NCBI GenBank assembly: GCA_905221605.1
Contig: CAJNDS010000890.1
Span: 1,256,357 to 1,320,356 of the forward strand
Length of the DNA: 64,000 nucleotides
Origin: Symbiodinium natans
Lineage: Eukaryota; Sar; Dinophyceae; Suessiales; Symbiodiniaceae
Direction of reading: 5' to 3'
In this document: positions 60,361 through 64,000 of the stretch, in pieces
Numbering within the stretch: the stretch's first letter is position 1
Layout: every line of letters starts with the position of its first letter
Program-made: the position numbers and the translations under genes
The notes under the pieces: generated by a model
Told to the model about the DNA's origin: nothing
Seen by the model: only the letters and a program-made list of their open reading frames with translations
Database searches by the model: none

Positions 60361-61490
60361 TTCGGCTTTGGGTTTAGGGTTCAGGGCTTTCGGTTCAGAG
60401 TTTACATTTTAAGCCAGAACGCGCTGGATTTGAAAAAACTCCTACGACTCAATGCTAAACGGGTTTGGTTTCGGGGATGGTTTTTCGGGTCAAAACAGCG
60501 TCTTGCCCCTGCCACTGTTCCTCCTTGTTCGCGGTGCATGTTGGAAACATGGGCCTGCGTGAGGTTTTCGAGACATTGTCAACATGTCCGCTGTTCGCTT
60601 TGTGTGTTGTCACACGTTCCGATTTCAGTGTTTCCAATTACCAAGCGGGATGGCCCGCTTGGTGCATGGTTTTCGTGTGTGTCTTGTGCAACGTCACGAA
60701 ATGCGTGGCCTGCGTGGTAGAATCGAGACATGTTTCGTGGCCTTCCTGTGTTACCGACACACGGTGCGACATGCGTTATTGTTTTTCGTTTTCCTGGGTG
60801 GAGTTGCTGGGGGTCTGAGTGGGTTTGTTCGGGGGGGGTGGGGGAAGCACGAATCTGTGAGTAGGGGTTGCTTCCGGATGCTAAAGGGTGTCAACCTCTA
60901 GAAAAAAATCGGTTTCTAGCCTTGCCTCTGCAGCGCACAGTGTATGCTGTTGTGTTTGGCTTTCAGCCAATCAGGAACAGCATCATAGCAAAACGTGCTG
61001 CTGTCGAAACTGGAGTGTTTGAGTTCGGGCTTTCACGATTCTCCGCTTAGGGTCTACAGTGGGTGCTTCATGGTGTTGATTCGGGGCTTGGGCTTCCTCG
61101 AAAGACAAAGGATTCTGCGAAATTACACAACCCCAACCTTTCACACCAAAAAACACTCACATTAACTATTTTTTTCCGGCCTCAAAACCCTGTAACTTAC
61201 AATGTAAGCCCACCCCCGTAACTGAACCCGTCGGGCTAAACCATGACACCTCACAAAACCCTCAACCCTGAACCCGCGCAGCGCTGCTTCGGGTCCTGCC
61301 AGTGGGGGTTTAAGGGTTTAAGGACTTAGGCTCTCAAACGCAAAACAACCCCTGAAACCAAACCCCTAAGCCCCCCAAGCCTTGGATAACCTCCTGAACC
61401 CCGAAACCTCTTATAAACCTCAAAAAAACTCGCAAACCTAACTCCTAAACCCCAAAATCTTGAACTACTTAGCCATAAACGCGACACTCC
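60361..61490. other. Longest ITS-free block, no gene confirmed
   Basis: Over 1 kb with almost no telomeric repeat. From 60430 to 61050 all three forward frames are open for about 60-117 residues (60430-60720, 60465-60818, 60584-60901, 60868-61050), with many Cys and Val from a GTG/TGT-rich composition. Overlap of all frames argues against a normal exon. A perfect 10-bp hairpin, ACCAAGCGGG / CCCGCTTGGT with a 4-bp loop, lies at 60640-60663. The right part (61100-61490) is anonymous. Confidence 0.5.
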
Positions 61491-61614
61491 GAACCCTAAA
61501 CCCTAAACACCGCTGAATCATTGAAACCCTCGGACCCCTGCAGCCCGACTGCCACGGAACGGCGTTGCCAACCCTTCGGCTTCCGCGAATAGGCCCTGCG
61601 TCATCAGGTGGAGG

Positions 61615-61690
61615 ATTTAGGGTTTAGGGTTTAGGGTTTAGGGTTTAGGGTTTAGGGTTTGGGGTTTGAGGTTTGGGGCTTGGGGTTTGG
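61615..61690 (+). repeat. TTTAGGG/TTTGGGG array
   Basis: Seven TTTAGGG followed by TTTGGGG variants. Confidence 0.94.
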
Positions 61691-61720
61691 CGGGAGCTGG
61701 AGGCTCCGAAATCTATTCAG

Positions 61721-61970
61721 GAGTGTGAGGAGGGACCCCTTTAAGGGATTTAGGGTTTAGGGTTTAGGGTTTAGGGTTTAGGGTTTAGGGTTTAGGGTTT
61801 AGGGTTTAGGGTTTAGGGTTTAGGGTTCAGGGGTATGAGGAGGGCCGCCTGGAAGGGACCCTTAATCTTTTTCCCCGAAATCAACTCTGGATATACCTCA
61901 TATAGTCCCTATATACCTAAGTAGCCCCGAAATAACCCCTAAGGCCCCTTATAAGGGTCCCTCCTGTAGT
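61721..61970. mobile_element. Family F element with ITS and 28-bp duplicated flank
   Basis: GAGTGTGAGGAGGGACCCCT plus TTAAGGGA (61721-61748) and GGGTATGAGGAGGGCCGCCT plus GGAAGGGA (61831-61858) match at about 22 of 28 positions. They enclose eleven TTTAGGG units. A family F element continues with TATATACCTAAGTAGCCCC and CCTTATAAGGGTCCCTCC. Confidence 0.85.
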
Positions 61971-61978
61971 CCGCTTGA

Positions 61979-62090
61979 ACCCCTCTATACTACCCCCAAA
62001 CCCCCCTAGGTTCCCCCCGATGATTCAGGCTATTTCGGGATAATTCACCCTTGTCAAGGTTATGGGAACTTAGGGGGGTAGTATAGGGGG
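61979..62090. mobile_element. Single foldback element
   Basis: CCCCTCTATACTACCCCCAA and CCCCTAGGTTCCC pair with GGGAACTTAGGGGGG and TAGTATAGGGGG at the right end. Arms are about 35 bp and the loop includes TTCAGGCTATTTCGGG. Confidence 0.8.
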
Positions 62091-62096
62091 CAGTAG

Positions 62097-62236
62097 GGAA
62101 ACCCTAAACCCTCAACCCTCAACCCTCCCTAAACCCTAAACCCTAAACCCTAAACCCCAAACCCTAAACCCTAAACCCTAAACCCCTAAACCCTAAACCC
62201 TGAACCCTAAGCCCTAATTTCGGAAACTCCCATTTA
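62097..62236 (-). repeat. CCCTAAA array joined to a family G right end
   Basis: About 15 CCCTAAA/CCCTCAA units run to about 62214. CCCTAATTTCGGAAACTCCC, the family G right terminus, follows directly. The rest of that element is missing. Confidence 0.75.
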
Positions 62237-62335
62237 GGGCCGGCCTTGAGCTGCTAGCAGGCTGCATCTTGGCGACAAGGCGCGAGAGGGACTTACTGCC
62301 CTCCGCTCTCGACTCGTGCTCGAACGCAGCAATAA

Positions 62336-62550
62336 ACCCTCAACCCTAAAACCCTAAACCCTAAACCCTAAACCCTATATCCACAAGCCCGGAAACCCTG
62401 AGCACTTTTAGCTGCGGGACGAGGCAGAGGCTTTCCCACGAAGCAAGGGCCCCTAACTAAAGGCCGCCCCGAAAACCCTAACCGTAAACCCTAAACCCTA
62501 AACCCTAAAGCCCTAAAACCCTAAACCCAAAACCTTAAACCCTAAAGCCT
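62336..62550 (-). repeat. Two short CCCTAAA arrays
   Basis: Arrays at 62336-62378 and 62480-62550 around a spacer with no recognisable gene. Confidence 0.85.
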
Positions 62551-62629
62551 AAACTTTACCACATGCCATGCTCCACGTTCTCCATCCCAAGGTCAAAGCC
62601 GCCCTAGAAGCCCTGCAAAAGCTCTAGGG

Positions 62630-62740
62630 TTTCGCGTTTCGGGTTTAGGGTTTCAGGGTTTCAGGGCTTCGGGTTTAGGGTTCAGGGTTTAAGGTTTAGG
62701 ATTTAGGGTTTCCAGGTTTCAGTTTCAGGGTTTAGAGTTT
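62630..62740 (+). repeat. Degenerate TTTAGGG/TTCAGGG tract
   Basis: GGGTTTCAGGG, GGGTTCAGGG and GGTTTAGGG units, strongly mutated. Confidence 0.8.
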
Positions 62741-62817
62741 ATGTAGGGAAATTTTGCCCGCGAGAAGAACAGAATGGCCGTTCATTATGACATACCTTCT
62801 CCCAATCGGTCCACTTA

Positions 62818-62919
62818 CCCTGAGTACCTCGTGATCATGTACTTGGGCCCTACAGTTCCTCAACAGGAGGTACTTTAAGGCCCAAGCATTCCCCATTTAG
62901 GTACATGGACCCTTAGGGT
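62818..62919. mobile_element. Family A foldback element
   Basis: TACTTGGGCCCTACAGTTCC, AGGTACTTTAAGGCCCAAGC, ATTTAGGTACATGGACCC and TTAGGG. The left outer arm is reduced to CCTGAGTACC. Uninterrupted. Confidence 0.82.
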
Positions 62920-63082
62920 CACAGTACTACTTTGGAATCAAGCACCAAAAGCCATACCACACAAGGCCTTTTGGGAACCAAACTCTAGATCTGAAAGATA
63001 AGTGGATCCTCTGGGTATACCGCAAGCCCTAAACGCGGGAACTCCGAAATCTTGATCAGATGTCCTGCATCCCATGCTCTCC

Positions 63083-63250
63083 AAGTAAAGAGCTTAGGGT
63101 TTAGGGCTTAGGATTCAGGGTTTTTAAATAAAGAGCTTAGGGTTTAGGGCTTAGGATTCAGGGTTTTTAAGTAAAGAGCTTAGGGTTTAGGGCTTGGGAT
63201 TCAGGGTTTTTAAAGAAAGAGCTTAGGGTTTAGGGCTTAGGATTCCGGGT
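63083..63250 (+). repeat. 43-bp tandem repeat, four copies
   Basis: Units start AAGAGCTTAGGGTTTAGGGC and continue TTAGGATTCAGGGTTTTTAA. The AAGAGCT word falls at 63088, 63131, 63174 and 63217, an exact 43-bp period. The last copy is changed at its end (GGATTCCGGG). Each unit contains telomere-like TTAGGGTTTAGGG. Confidence 0.96.
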
Positions 63251-63534
63251 TGTTGGGGAGCTCATAAGCTTGAGGCAATGTGGGGTTGGGGTTTAATTCA
63301 GCCCTCTGCTATGACAGGTTCTACCCGCCAGGCCAGCCCTAAACCCTAAAACCTAAACCCTAAATCCCGCACCCTGAACCCTATACCGCCTATTCCCTAA
63401 ACCCACTAGCAGTAGTAGGCATTTGGGGAGCCTCCTAAGGGTGTAGTGGCTTGGTGCTTACGCTCCCGAAACAGCTTTGCACGTCGTCCTTGATCTCCAC
63501 GACCAGCCGCCGACTGCGGGAACAAGGGTTTTAG

Positions 63535-63672
63535 GGTTTGGGGTATGGGTGTAGGGTTTACGGTTTAGGGGGTTGGGGTGAGGGTCTAGCCCTAAACCCT
63601 AAAGTTCAGGGTTAGGATCAAGGGTTAGGGGTTAGGGTTCAGGGTTCAGGGTTTAGGGTTTAGGGTTTCGGA
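63535..63672 (+). repeat. Degenerate TTTAGGG array
   Basis: TTTAGGG, TTCAGGG and TGTAGGG units, interrupted near 63589-63604 by CCCTAAACCCTAAAG in the opposite orientation. Confidence 0.85.
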
Positions 63673-63809
63673 TTTTGGATTTTCTGGGTATAGGCTGGCC
63701 AGGTCCAAAGTTGATGGACAGCTTCTTCGGCCACGAGCCTGGTTTACTGAGCTTAAGACCCAGAACACCTGAGCCCCAATCCCTTCAGCCCCAAGACCCG
63801 GAATTACAC

Positions 63810-64000
63810 CTAGACCCTAAACCCTAATTCAACCCTAAACCCTAAACCTTAAACCATCTTAAACCCTAAACCCTAAACCTTAAACCCTAATCCTAAACCC
63901 TTTCAGCCCACATCCCCAAACAAAGCCCCCTCAACCCCCTAAACCCTAGACCCCAAACCCTACACCCTACACGCTAAACCCTAAACCCCAAACCCTGAAC
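63810..64000 (-). repeat. Degenerate CCCTAAA tract at the window end
   Basis: CCCTAAA units with CCTTAAA, CCTAATT and CCCTACA variants run to the end of the window, so the repeat probably continues beyond it. Confidence 0.88.

Noticed and set aside
60430-60901. Cys/Val-rich ORFs of 96-117 residues as a gene
   Set aside because: All three forward frames are open together and a reverse ORF overlaps. No motif, so stop-poor composition explains them.

Overview
This window looks like non-coding nuclear DNA from a eukaryote with Arabidopsis-type telomeric repeats (TTTAGGG/CCCTAAA). That repeat is known from land plants, most green algae, dinoflagellates and some other alveolates. The dense interspersed repeats, microsatellites and long G/C homopolymers suggest a large, repeat-rich algal or dinoflagellate-type genome. 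I cannot decide between these lineages. I recognise no protein gene, rRNA, tRNA, spliced-leader RNA or CRISPR array. The open reading frames are translations of telomeric repeats (Gly-Phe-Gly-Val-Trp patterns), (CA)n (Thr-His patterns) or short anonymous spacer.

Layout: the 64 kb is a mosaic. More than 150 interstitial telomeric sequence (ITS) arrays, about 25-380 bp long and in both orientations, alternate with about 50-300 bp segments of other DNA. Longer ITS-poor blocks lie at 21.66-22.12, 27.69-28.05, 30.54-31.18, 44.11-44.92, 45.00-45.61, 48.08-48.71, 51.61-52.38 and 60.24-61.49 kb. Many spacers belong to families of short (about 85-150 bp) foldback, MITE-like palindromes, labelled A to J here. 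Single foldbacks occur at 30.92, 44.51 and 61.98 kb. Families A (14 copies), B (5), C (7 or more), D (6), E/H (4), F (5), G (5), I (2) and J (4) recur across the window.

Main result: because these palindromes exist in several copies, interrupted and uninterrupted versions of one site can be compared. Many ITS arrays sit inside a palindrome, or between two copies of the same flanking sequence. I count 14 arrays bordered by direct duplications of their own flanks, about 9-28 bp long (best at 12.85, 28.30, 31.84, 35.28, 35.48, 40.57, 54.98 and 61.72 kb). This suggests insertion of telomeric DNA at staggered breaks or nicks, as a mobile-element-like process. One insertion (54977-55390) carries a 109-bp non-telomeric module between two ITS arrays, and the same module occurs as an exact inverted copy, also bounded by ITS, at 58211-58319. 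A second set of arrays interrupts palindromes with no long duplication (104, 2228, 6279, 27317, 46554, 56752).

Other structure includes arrays of variant telomere-like units (TTTGGGG, GGGGTTTT, CCCTAAAA and several 9-10-mers), a 43-bp tandem repeat at 63.1 kb, a CA/TA/CATA microsatellite block at 46.9-47.55 kb, and many G or C runs of 10-34 bp. All coordinates were read by eye and ends may be off by a few bases.
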